A stretch of DNA of 40,495 nucleotides from Thiomargarita sp. (GTDB taxonomy: Bacteria > Pseudomonadota > Gammaproteobacteria > Beggiatoales > Beggiatoaceae): positions 5,272 through 45,766 of the forward strand of contig DYSU01000009.1 of the NCBI GenBank assembly GCA_020726335.1. Direction: 5' to 3'. Of the stretch, positions 25,820 through 33,879 are shown piece by piece. The position numbers and the translations under genes were made by a program. The notes under the pieces were generated by a model. The model saw nothing but the letters and a program-made list of their open reading frames with translations, had not been told where the DNA came from and ran no database searches. The first letter of the stretch is position 1, and every line of letters begins with the position of its first letter.

Positions 25820-27268
25820 ATGCGAGTTTTATTTGTTACACCAGAAATCTATCCCTTAATGAAAATAGGGGGGTTGGGCGATGTTTGTCACAGTTTACCC
25901 ACTGCGATGCGAGCCATTGGCTTGGATGTGCGCGTGCTGATTCCGGGCTATCCCCGTGTACTGGCCTTGCCCGACATCCAGTCGACAGGCATCCAGCTCA
26001 CATTAGAAAAGCATCTGGTGGCGGATATTCTCACCGCCTTGCTACCCGACAGCAACGTGCCGCTTTATATTATTGATTGCCCTGATTTATACCGACGTGC
26101 AGGCACGGCGTATCACGACACTGACGGCAACGAATGGCCAGATAACGCCTTGCGTTTTGCCTATTTATCCAAAGCGGCGGCTTTGCTGGCACTGAATGGT
26201 TTAGATTTTGTTCCCGACATCATCCATTGCAATGATTGGACAACGGGCTTGGTCGGTGCGTTTTTATATCAACTTCAGCCAACGCATTCCATCAAACTGA
26301 TGATGAGCATTCACAACCTTGCCCATCAAGGGTTGTATCCCAGCGCGTTAATTGAAGAACTGGATTTATCGTGGACGCATTTTACCATAGAAGGATATGA
26401 ATATAATGGCCTACTTTCATTTATGAAGGCAGGCCTTTTTTATGCTGATTGGATCACCACCGTCAGCCCCACTTATGCCAAAGAAATTTGCACCGAACGC
26501 TATGGCCATGGTTTACAAGGGGTTTTGCAACAAAAAACCGCTATAACCACAGGCATACTCAACGGCATTGATTTAAACGTGTGGAATCCAGAAATTGACC
26601 CGCACATCAAACAAAATTACAACACCTTCAACCTGAACAAAAAACAACGCAACAAAAAAATCTTGCAAAAACAGTGGTCTATGACCGTTGATGAAAACAT
26701 CCCGATGTTGGCGGTTATCAGCCGCTTGGTGCATCAAAAAGGCTTGGATTTGATTTTAGACATTGCCGCCGACATCTTGCACGAAGGCGCGCAACTGGTG
26801 TTTTTGGGCATAGGTGAAGCCGAATTGGAGCAACGCTTACGCCAATTGCAAAAACAACACCCCAAAAGTGTTGGCTTGACTTTGGCCCATGATGAAGCGT
26901 TGGCACATCAAATTGAAGCGGGCGCGGATATTTTTCTCATGCCCTCTCGTTTTGAACCTTGTGGCTTAAATCAACTGTACAGTATGCACTACGGCACTTT
27001 GCCGTTGGTGCGCAAAACGGGCGGTTTGGCCGATTCAGTCATCGACACCACGCCCGCCCATTTGAATGACAAAACCGCCACGGGCTTTGTGTTTGCCGAA
27101 GAAGACCCACAGCAATTATTGCACTGCATTCAACGGGCGTTGTTGGTCTATCGTGACAAAAAAACATGGCGCAAAATTCAAAAAACCGCGATGGACAAAG
27201 AGGTCAGTTGGGAAAACAGTGCAGAACAATACATTCAATGTTATCGCCAATGCTTGGCAGAAGAATAG
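25820..27268 (+). CDS. glgA: Glycogen synthase (ADP-glucose type)
   Basis: This GT5 enzyme (482 aa; E. coli 477) transfers glucose from ADP-glucose to the glycogen chain. The ADP-glucose-binding loop is KIGGLGDV (residues 15-22). The HNLAHQGLYP block, SPTYAKEI, and the C-terminal catalytic region PSRFEPCGLNQLYSM followed by RKTGGLADSV are all conserved. No glgB, glgC or glgP is adjacent; malQ is 17 kb away. The ribosome site before the ATG is weak (ACGG). It is divergent from the six-cysteine pair and is followed by bepA after 52 bases. Confidence 0.95.
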   Translation: MRVLFVTPEIYPLMKIGGLGDVCHSLPTAMRAIGLDVRVLIPGYPRVLALPDIQSTGIQLTLEKHLVADILTALLPDSNVPLYIIDCPDLYRRAGTAYHDTDGNEWPDNALRFAYLSKAAALLALNGLDFVPDIIHCNDWTTGLVGAFLYQLQPTHSIKLMMSIHNLAHQGLYPSALIEELDLSWTHFTIEGYEYNGLLSFMKAGLFYADWITTVSPTYAKEICTERYGHGLQGVLQQKTAITTGILNGIDLNVWNPEIDPHIKQNYNTFNLNKKQRNKKILQKQWSMTVDENIPMLAVISRLVHQKGLDLILDIAADILHEGAQLVFLGIGEAELEQRLRQLQKQHPKSVGLTLAHDEALAHQIEAGADIFLMPSRFEPCGLNQLYSMHYGTLPLVRKTGGLADSVIDTTPAHLNDKTATGFVFAEEDPQQLLHCIQRALLVYRDKKTWRKIQKTAMDKEVSWENSAEQYIQCYRQCLAEE

Positions 27269-27320
27269 CGATAAAAAAACGGAATAATCTCTGCATCAAC
27301 GGCACTTTTGAGCGAAAACA

Positions 27321-28778
27321 ATGAAACTTTGGTTTTTAATTCCCCTTTTATGCTGGCCATGGCGGGTGGCCAGCGATGAATTGCCCAACATGGGCAGTTC
27401 GGCAGACAGCCTCATCAGCCAAACCCAAGAAAAAGAAATCGGCGAAGCGGTGTTGCGCAGGTTACGCCAACAAAACGAAACCCTTGACGATTTAGAAGTG
27501 GACAACTACCTCAACAGCTTGGGTTACAAGCTGGTGTCCAACAGCAACAACCCCACGTTTCCCTTCACTTTTTTCGCATTGAAAGACAAACAAATCAATG
27601 CGTTTGCCACGGTTGGCGGCTTTATCGGCGTGAATGCAGGCTTGATTTTACACACCCGCAGCGAAAGCGAGCTGGCGGCGGTGATGGCGCACGAAATTTC
27701 CCACGTCACCCAACGCCACATCAACCGCACGGTGGAAGCGATGAGCAACCTCTCCGTGCCGATGATGGCCGCTTTATTGGCGGCTGTGGCCGTGGCTTCC
27801 AAAGATGTGGCCGTAGGGCAAGCGGCGGCGGCCACTGTGATGGCCAGCGCGGTGCAAATGCAGATTAATTTCACCCGTTCCCATGAAAAAGAAGCCGACC
27901 GCGTGGGCATGGAGGTGTTGGCGCAATCCGGTTTTGACCCCCACAGTATGCCCGACTTTTTTCAAGAATTACAAGACAATAGCCGTTATGCGGGGGCGGT
28001 TCCTGAATTTTTGCGCTCCCATCCTTTGACCACCGACCGCATCGCTGAATCCAAATCATTGGCTGACCGTCATCCCAAAATCATGGCGCATGACAGTGCT
28101 CAATATCAATTGGTGCGCGCCAAAGTGCTGATCAAAACCACCGATAATTTAGCGCATCAAATCAAAGCCTTAAATAATTCTTTGCAAACAGGCAAATTCC
28201 GCGATGAACGTGCCGTGCGTTATGCGTTGGTCTTGGCTTTATTGGACAGCGGGCAAACCGACGGTGTGCAAGGCCATTTGGATTGGTTGCAACAAAATGA
28301 CGGTGATAGGGTGGTGTATTATTTGGCGCAAGCGCGGCTGAAATTGTTGACCAAAGAGCTGGAGAGCGCGAAAAGCATTTATCAACACGCGCTCAGTCTT
28401 TACCCCAATGACAGCTTGCTCAGCATGGCTTATAGTCAACTTTTGGTGCAAGAACAACAGCCTGCGAATGCATTGGCGATTTTGTTGCAACTTAAACCTT
28501 ATGTCCAATCCTACCAGCAACCTGATTTTTATTGGTTGTTGGCCAAGGCACAACAGGGCGCGGGACAACAAGGCGAGGCGCACGGCGCGTTGGCCAGCCA
28601 TTATCAACTCAAAGGCCAAACCAAAACAGCGATTGAGCAATTGGAACAAGGCTTGGCCTTGCCTGATTTGGATTTTTATCTCAAGTCAAAATTGGAAGCG
28701 CAGTTGCAACAAATGCAAGAGCTGTTGGCACAAGAACAAGAAAGCGATGAAAAAGAAGAAAATTTCCAATCCCGATGA
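27321..28778 (+). CDS. bepA: Periplasmic M48 metalloprotease/chaperone BepA
   Basis: This 485-aa periplasmic protease with C-terminal TPR repeats degrades or assists stalled outer-membrane proteins such as LptD. A signal peptide occupies residues 1-18. The zinc motif HEISH (H124, E125, H128) and the third ligand E191 in HEKEADRVGM are present, as is the regulatory histidine-switch region LRSHPLTTDR (H234). An Ala-rich loop separates the two metal motifs. TPR-like helices run from about 260 to 470. The last 32 bases overlap the next gene. Confidence 0.92.
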   Translation: MKLWFLIPLLCWPWRVASDELPNMGSSADSLISQTQEKEIGEAVLRRLRQQNETLDDLEVDNYLNSLGYKLVSNSNNPTFPFTFFALKDKQINAFATVGGFIGVNAGLILHTRSESELAAVMAHEISHVTQRHINRTVEAMSNLSVPMMAALLAAVAVASKDVAVGQAAAATVMASAVQMQINFTRSHEKEADRVGMEVLAQSGFDPHSMPDFFQELQDNSRYAGAVPEFLRSHPLTTDRIAESKSLADRHPKIMAHDSAQYQLVRAKVLIKTTDNLAHQIKALNNSLQTGKFRDERAVRYALVLALLDSGQTDGVQGHLDWLQQNDGDRVVYYLAQARLKLLTKELESAKSIYQHALSLYPNDSLLSMAYSQLLVQEQQPANALAILLQLKPYVQSYQQPDFYWLLAKAQQGAGQQGEAHGALASHYQLKGQTKTAIEQLEQGLALPDLDFYLKSKLEAQLQQMQELLAQEQESDEKEENFQSR

Positions 28779-29256
28779 TGAAATCATCGCTTTAGAGCCT
28801 GAATTGTTGGTTCAACAACAAGCGGTTTATACTTTATTGTCGCAACTGGTGCGGCAACTGGATGTTTGCAGTTGCCGTTTGTGGCCAGAATTATTAAATC
28901 AAGCGGCTATTTTTGATTTATTAGAACAATGGATTCTTGACAATCGGCGGGTTAAAATACGGTTATTGGTGCAACAAGCGGATGTATTGGCCAAACAAGG
29001 CCATTATTTATTGAATTTACACCAGCGTTTGCCCAGTTTTATTGAATTTCGCCAACTCACGCCCGAACAACCGCGTATTTTTGAGCAATTTATATTGATT
29101 GACAACAATGCCTTGCTTTATCAAGCCCATATAGACAGCAATAAACTCAGCCTCAGTTTAGACCATCCGCGTTGGGTTAGGCAATTAAAACAACAGTTTA
29201 ACCTGCTGTGGCAGGATGCGCAACCCAGTCCTTATTTGCGGAAACTCATTTTATAA
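28747..29256 (+). CDS. Uncharacterised protein resembling the DUF7931 family
   Basis: This 169-aa cytoplasmic protein has no signal peptide. It is recognised from the layout RRVKIRLLVQQ, a GHYLLNLHQRLPSFIEFR block, FILIDNNALLYQ and a final LWQDAQPSPYLRKL. To my knowledge that is the pattern of the gammaproteobacterial family called DUF7931, sometimes found with acetyltransferase domains; the assignment is from memory. The fold may be phospholipase D-like, but no HKD motif is present. The start at 28747 overlaps bepA by 32 bases, and the stop overlaps the uvrD start (TAATG), so the three genes are probably coupled. Confidence 0.7.
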   Translation: MKKKKISNPDDEIIALEPELLVQQQAVYTLLSQLVRQLDVCSCRLWPELLNQAAIFDLLEQWILDNRRVKIRLLVQQADVLAKQGHYLLNLHQRLPSFIEFRQLTPEQPRIFEQFILIDNNALLYQAHIDSNKLSLSLDHPRWVRQLKQQFNLLWQDAQPSPYLRKLIL

Positions 29257-31223
29257 TGTCGAATTCTGATTTTTTACTGCAAAATTTAAACATTGCCCAA
29301 CGCCAAGCGGTCAGCGCGCCCTTAGCCCACACGTTGGTGTTGGCGGGGGCGGGCAGTGGCAAAACACGGGTGTTGATTCAACGCATGGCATGGCTGATTC
29401 ACACTGAACGACAATCACCATTTCAATTATTGGCGGTGACTTTCACCAACAAAGCCGCCAAAGAAATGCAACGGCGTTTGCAACAGGTGTTGAACATCAA
29501 ACCCCAAGCGTTATGGGTGGGTACGTTTCACGGCATTGCCCATCGCCTGTTGCGCCGCCATTACGCACAAGCCCATTTGCCCGCAGGTTTTCAGATTCTG
29601 GACAACCAAGAGCAATACAACATGGTGCGGCGCGTACTGAAGCACACAAATTTAGATGAAAAAGAATGGCCGCCGCGCCAAGTGCAAAGCCATATTAACC
29701 AGCAAAAAGAGGGGGGCTTTTATCCTGAACAAGTGGAGACTGGCAACGGTTATCACAGTCAAACCCTGCTCAAACTCTATCACCACTATCACAGCCTGTG
29801 TCAGCAAAGCGGTTTGCTTGATTTTGCCGATTTATTGTTGCGCGCTTATCTGTTATGGCGCGACAACCCCGAATTATTGGCGCAATACCAACAACGGTTT
29901 GCCCATGTGTTGGTGGATGAGTTTCAAGACATCAACCCCATGCAATACCGCTGGTTAAAATTGCTGGCACAACACAACCGTGTGTTTGCCGTTGGCGATG
30001 ATGACCAATCCATTTATGGCTGGCGCGGTGCAGACCTGGCACATATCCACCGTTTTCAACAAGATTTTCAACCCAATCAATTGGTTAAACTGGAACAAAA
30101 TTACCGCTCCACGGGAATGATTTTGGCGGCGGCCAACGGTTTGATTGCGCAAAACCGCCAGCGTTTGGGCAAAAATTTATGGACGCAAGCGGGTGAAGGC
30201 GCGCCAATTTATTTATACCAAGCCTACAATGATTTAGATGAAGCGGGCTTTATCGCCGACAAATTACAGGCCTGTGCAACACAATACGGCGGCTATCAAC
30301 ACTGCGCCGTGTTGTACCGCGTCAATGCCCAATCGCGGGTGTTGGAAGAAGCCTTGTTGAAACGCAACATCCCTTATCGCATTTACGGCGGTTTGCGCTT
30401 TTATGAACGGGCAGAAATCAAAGACGCGCTGGCGTATTTGCGGCTGTTGGCCCATGTGGATGACGATTTGGCTTATGAACGGGTGGTGAACTTTCCGCCA
30501 CGCGGCATTGGCAAGACCACCGTTGAAACGGTGCGCGCCCATGCCCGCCGTCACGGCTGTTCGCTGTGGCAGGCAACGACCGCTTTATTGGGCAATGCCG
30601 GTTTGTCCGCCCGCGCAGGGCAAGCATTGGCCAAGTTTCAACAACTCATCCAAAACTTAAAACAACGGGATTTAACCTTGGATGAGTTGGCTCAAACGGT
30701 GATAGAGCAGACGGGTTTAATCGCCTATTATCAAAAGAAAAGGGGCGAAAAAGAAGAGATGCGGCTGGAAAACTTGGCCGAGTTGGTGCGTGCCTGCCAT
30801 CAGTTTAGCGCGCAATATGAAGAGGATTTGCCGCTGTTGTCGGCTTTTTTAACCCATACGGTGTTGGAAGCGGGCGAAGCAGGTCAAGGAACAGTGCAAG
30901 GCGTGCAGTTGATGACGTTGCACATCGCCAAGGGCTTGGAATTTCCGCTGGTGTTTTTGTGTGGTTTGGAGGAAAACTTGTTTCCCCATCAATTGGCGTT
31001 GGCCGAACTCAACGGGCTGGAAGAAGAGCGTCGCCTGTGTTATGTCGGCATCACCCGCGCCATGCGCCAGTTGTATTTAAGTTATGCCCAAGCCCGCTGT
31101 CTGCACGGCATGGAAAGTCACAGCCGTCCTTCACGGTTTATCAGCGAGATTCCCATCGGCGTGCTTGAGCCTGTGCATTTGTCCAGTGCGCATCAAACGG
31201 TTTATCGAAACCATAACCCTTAA
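29256..31223 (+). CDS. uvrD: DNA helicase II (UvrD), C-terminally short
   Basis: This SF1A 3'-5' helicase (655 aa) acts in nucleotide excision and mismatch repair. Motifs: GAGSGKT (31-37), TFTNKAAKEM, VGTFHG, VDEFQD (220-225), GDDDQSIYGWRG (247-258), QNYRS, QLMTLHIAKGLEFP and EEERRLCYVGITRAM. The wording (LPAGFQILDNQEQ, LDEKEWPPRQ) is UvrD rather than Rep. E. coli UvrD has 720 aa; here the protein stops soon after RPSRFISEIP, so the C-terminal Tudor-like RNA polymerase-binding domain is missing. The ATG at 29256 overlaps the preceding stop. Confidence 0.93.
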   Translation: MSNSDFLLQNLNIAQRQAVSAPLAHTLVLAGAGSGKTRVLIQRMAWLIHTERQSPFQLLAVTFTNKAAKEMQRRLQQVLNIKPQALWVGTFHGIAHRLLRRHYAQAHLPAGFQILDNQEQYNMVRRVLKHTNLDEKEWPPRQVQSHINQQKEGGFYPEQVETGNGYHSQTLLKLYHHYHSLCQQSGLLDFADLLLRAYLLWRDNPELLAQYQQRFAHVLVDEFQDINPMQYRWLKLLAQHNRVFAVGDDDQSIYGWRGADLAHIHRFQQDFQPNQLVKLEQNYRSTGMILAAANGLIAQNRQRLGKNLWTQAGEGAPIYLYQAYNDLDEAGFIADKLQACATQYGGYQHCAVLYRVNAQSRVLEEALLKRNIPYRIYGGLRFYERAEIKDALAYLRLLAHVDDDLAYERVVNFPPRGIGKTTVETVRAHARRHGCSLWQATTALLGNAGLSARAGQALAKFQQLIQNLKQRDLTLDELAQTVIEQTGLIAYYQKKRGEKEEMRLENLAELVRACHQFSAQYEEDLPLLSAFLTHTVLEAGEAGQGTVQGVQLMTLHIAKGLEFPLVFLCGLEENLFPHQLALAELNGLEEERRLCYVGITRAMRQLYLSYAQARCLHGMESHSRPSRFISEIPIGVLEPVHLSSAHQTVYRNHNP

Positions 31224-31265
31224 AAAAGTGCGTTACCCATACCCATGTTGATTGAAATACGTTAT

Positions 31266-31283
31266 CATGGCGCACCCGCCATG
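31266..31283. repeat. Perfect 7-bp inverted repeat in the phosphoribulokinase leader
   Basis: CATGGCG and CGCCATG flank CACC, 75 bases before the phosphoribulokinase start. No T-run follows, so it is not an obvious terminator; it could be an operator or an mRNA hairpin. Confidence 0.4.
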
Positions 31284-31357
31284 ACAAAAACACACAAACA
31301 GTGTTGTTTATTGGCAAAGGCTGTCAAACGTTTTTGGTTCTTTTAGAGGAGTTTCCC

Positions 31358-32239
31358 ATGTCCGCAAAACACCCTATTGTTTCTATCACGGGGTCATCTG
31401 GCGCAGGTACCACCACGGTTAAACGTGCTTTAGAATACATTTTTGGTCATCACAGCATTCATTCTGTGGTGGTTGAAGGTGACAGCTTCCACCGTTATGA
31501 CCGCGTGTCAATGAAAAAAGCGATTGCTGATGCTGAAAAAGAAGGCAGACATGATTTCAGTCATTTTGGCTCTGAAGCCAACTTGTTTGCTGAACTTGAA
31601 AACTTATTCAAACAATACGGTGAAACAGGCACAGGCAAAAAACGTTATTATGTTCACAGCGACGAAGAAGGCGCGGCCTTGGGCGGTTATAAAGCAGGCA
31701 CGTTTACCCCTTGGGAAGAGATTCCCGCCAACACCGATCTGTTGTTTTATGAAGGGTTACACGGTGGCGTGGTCGATAAAGCGGCAGGCGTTAATGTGGG
31801 TCAGTGGGTGGATTTATTCATCGGTGTGGTTCCCAGCATCAACCTAGAATGGATTCAAAAAATCAGCCGTGACTGCAAAGAGCGCGGTTATTCGCCCGAA
31901 GTGGTGACCGACACTATTTTGCGCCGTATGCCCGATTATATCAATTATATCGTGCCACAATTTCAACACACCCACATCAACTTCCAGCGCGTGCCATTGG
32001 TGGACACCTCCAACCCCTTTATCGCCCGCGACATCCCCACTGCGGATGAAAGTTTGATTGTGATTCGTTTCAATAAATTCCGCAATGAAACCAATTATCA
32101 ATATTTGCTCAGCATGTTGCAAGGCTCATTCATGTCACGGCCCAATACCTTGGTGGTGCCGGGCAGTAAAATGCAGTTTGCGATGGAATTGATTTTAACC
32201 CCGATTATCACCAAACTGATTGAAAACGCTAGAAAATAA
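31358..32239 (+). CDS. prkB: Phosphoribulokinase
   Basis: This ATP-dependent kinase makes ribulose-1,5-bisphosphate, the RuBisCO substrate (293 aa, the size of the octameric proteobacterial class). The P-loop is GSSGAGTTT (12-20), followed by the substrate and catalytic region EGDSFHRYDR (about 40-49) and YEGLHGG. The ATG at 31358 is chosen because GAGGAG lies seven bases upstream and it gives the family start; an in-frame ATG at 31301 would add 19 residues. It is transcribed alone, 26 kb from cbbM, with an inverted repeat in its leader and a terminator after it. The symbol cbbP would be equivalent. Confidence 0.95.
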   Translation: MSAKHPIVSITGSSGAGTTTVKRALEYIFGHHSIHSVVVEGDSFHRYDRVSMKKAIADAEKEGRHDFSHFGSEANLFAELENLFKQYGETGTGKKRYYVHSDEEGAALGGYKAGTFTPWEEIPANTDLLFYEGLHGGVVDKAAGVNVGQWVDLFIGVVPSINLEWIQKISRDCKERGYSPEVVTDTILRRMPDYINYIVPQFQHTHINFQRVPLVDTSNPFIARDIPTADESLIVIRFNKFRNETNYQYLLSMLQGSFMSRPNTLVVPGSKMQFAMELILTPIITKLIENARK

Positions 32240-32250
32240 CCGCTAAAACC

Positions 32251-32272
32251 AAAGCCAGTGAACGCTGGCTTT
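32251..32272 (+). terminator. Terminator after phosphoribulokinase
   Basis: AAAGCCAG and CTGGCTTT form a perfect 8-bp stem with a six-base loop 12 bases after the stop codon. The T-tract is short (TTT inside the stem arm, then CCCC). Confidence 0.5.
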
Positions 32273-32316
32273 CCCCAATTCTCTGCGCCACTTTACGGTT
32301 TACGGTTATTTCACGC

Positions 32317-33228
32317 ATGGGCAGAAAAAATCAACAAAATCAACATGATATTCAGTTTTTAACAGAACTGTTGCTCTTGCTCAAACTCAACATGCCGCTG
32401 GATGACGCGCTGAAATTTTTACAACAGGCGCAAGACCAACCACGCTTAAGCCAGTTTGTCAACCCAATTCAACACGCTGTGGCCAGCCAAAGCCGCTTCA
32501 GCAGCGCGTTGAGCAAACAAGCCCATTGGCCTGATTTTCTGCGTCAATTGTTGCTCAATTACGAACAAGAACACGATCTCATCACGGGTTTGGAAAAAAT
32601 CTTGCACTATCGCCAACAAATTGAAGCCAACAACCGCCAATTCATGCAACGGTTGCGCGCCCAATGGGCCTATTCTTTGTTGTTGTTTTTGTTGTGCATT
32701 TTCATCGCAAGCCTGTTGATGAACAGCGCATTGCCGACATGGACCCCCGTTCTTTTTGATGCCAGCTTGTGGATTAAAAATAATTTAAAAATCATAACCT
32801 TAACCTTACTGGCGGTGGTTTTATATTATCTGTACGGCTGTCGCAACCAAGGCACAGCGTTTTGGTTGGCGCGTTGGTGGGCAAATTTTCAGCTTTTTTT
32901 GCCCACGGGAAAAATCCAGCGCGATGAGCAATTGATTCGCGCTTTATACACATGGCAGTTGGCGCGCCACCAATCTTTGCCCGAAATTTTCAGCGCATTG
33001 CAAGCGGCAACCCACAACGCCGCCTATGCGTGGTTGTTTGCGCAAATTAAACACCAATTGCAACAAGGCCATGATTTATCACAGATTTTACCCTGCTATC
33101 CGCGTTTATTGCCCGCTAAATTCCGCGCTTTTCTGCTGTTGCAAACCCAGCAACCCAACAGCGATGTGCTGACCCCTTTGATACACGTTTACCGTCAACC
33201 ATGCGAATTGAACATTTTTTGCCGTTGA
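32317..33228 (+). CDS. Reduced type II secretion F (GspF/PilC)-like membrane protein
   Basis: This 303-aa protein has two T2SF-like helical domains (about residues 12-110 and 200-290). Each shows the family pattern of a hydrophobic start, a bundle and a Pro-x-Phe/Leu turn (HWPDFLRQLLLNYEQEHDLITGLEKILHYRQ; CYPRLLPAKFRAFLLLQ). Between them lie two membrane spans (about 113-137 and 155-173). GspF and PilC have about 400 aa, with an N-terminal cytoplasmic extension and a third, C-terminal span; both are absent here. No other secretion or pilus gene is nearby. Conserved glycines of the family are also replaced. It is probably a degenerate or specialised relative. No clear ribosome site is visible. 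Confidence 0.62.
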   Translation: MGRKNQQNQHDIQFLTELLLLLKLNMPLDDALKFLQQAQDQPRLSQFVNPIQHAVASQSRFSSALSKQAHWPDFLRQLLLNYEQEHDLITGLEKILHYRQQIEANNRQFMQRLRAQWAYSLLLFLLCIFIASLLMNSALPTWTPVLFDASLWIKNNLKIITLTLLAVVLYYLYGCRNQGTAFWLARWWANFQLFLPTGKIQRDEQLIRALYTWQLARHQSLPEIFSALQAATHNAAYAWLFAQIKHQLQQGHDLSQILPCYPRLLPAKFRAFLLLQTQQPNSDVLTPLIHVYRQPCELNIFCR

Positions 33229-33827
33229 TTTTTGTCTGTCAGCTCAACACGGTTTGGGCGTTTTATCAATGGACGGCGGGCGAACACCAGCTTGAACTGC
33301 GTGGCTTGGTGCGCGCTGTTGCCAGCCAAGAACATCAAAACCAGCACCACGGCCAATGGGCGGCTGACCTTCGTTGGCTGGCCGATTATCACAATGACAA
33401 CACCGCTATTGAACTGCATTGGCTCAACCATTCAAAATCAGAGCTTGCTTTATTGGGGCGCAACCCGCAGGCCAGGGCCACACCATACCATTGACCGCTG
33501 GCCATCGGCTATCAACAACCCGCATTCAGCCTAAAATTAGGGCGGCAAGCCATCAATTTGGCCAGCACTTATTATTTTAGCCCCAACGATTTTTTTGCCC
33601 CGTTCACTGCGGACACATTTTATCGGGAATATAAAGCGGGGGTGGATGCGGTGCGGCTGGACATCAATCTTGGCACCTTGTCACAACTGACTTTGATTGG
33701 CGCGTTGACTTATGATGAAGCGCGGTTTAACTCTGAACGCAATCGCTCTGTTGCGCGGCTGAACACCAGCGTGGGCTTATGGCAAGTGGCAGGGTTGCTC
33801 GGGCATGTTGAACAATACAACCATTGA
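33201..33827 (+). pseudogene. Decayed outer-membrane beta-barrel (porin-like) gene
   Basis: The first part (33201-33491) encodes a signal peptide (MRIEHFLPLIFVCQ to VWA) and barrel-like alternating strands. A TGA stop at 33492-33494 interrupts it. The same frame then continues with LAIGYQQPAFSLKLGRQAIN and TYYFSPNDFFAPF, followed by YREYKAGVDAVR, the pattern of a class of outer-membrane barrel proteins. The TIDR expected just before LAIGY is encoded one frame over (around 33489-33500), so the lesion is either a nonsense mutation or paired indels. The frame ends at 33827, with roughly half the usual barrel missing, just before the end of convergent hemN. The start overlaps the preceding gene by 28 bases. 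Confidence 0.68.
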
Positions 33828-33879
33828 GCGCGTTCGGGCGTTACCCACTCAGCTTGACTTTGGAATGGCGGCAATTTTT

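Noticed and set aside
28408-28746. N-terminal extension of the DUF7931-like gene into bepA
   Set aside because: The upstream part of the frame is a shadow of bepA rich in Cys, Trp and Asn; the family-like sequence begins after the ATG at 28747.
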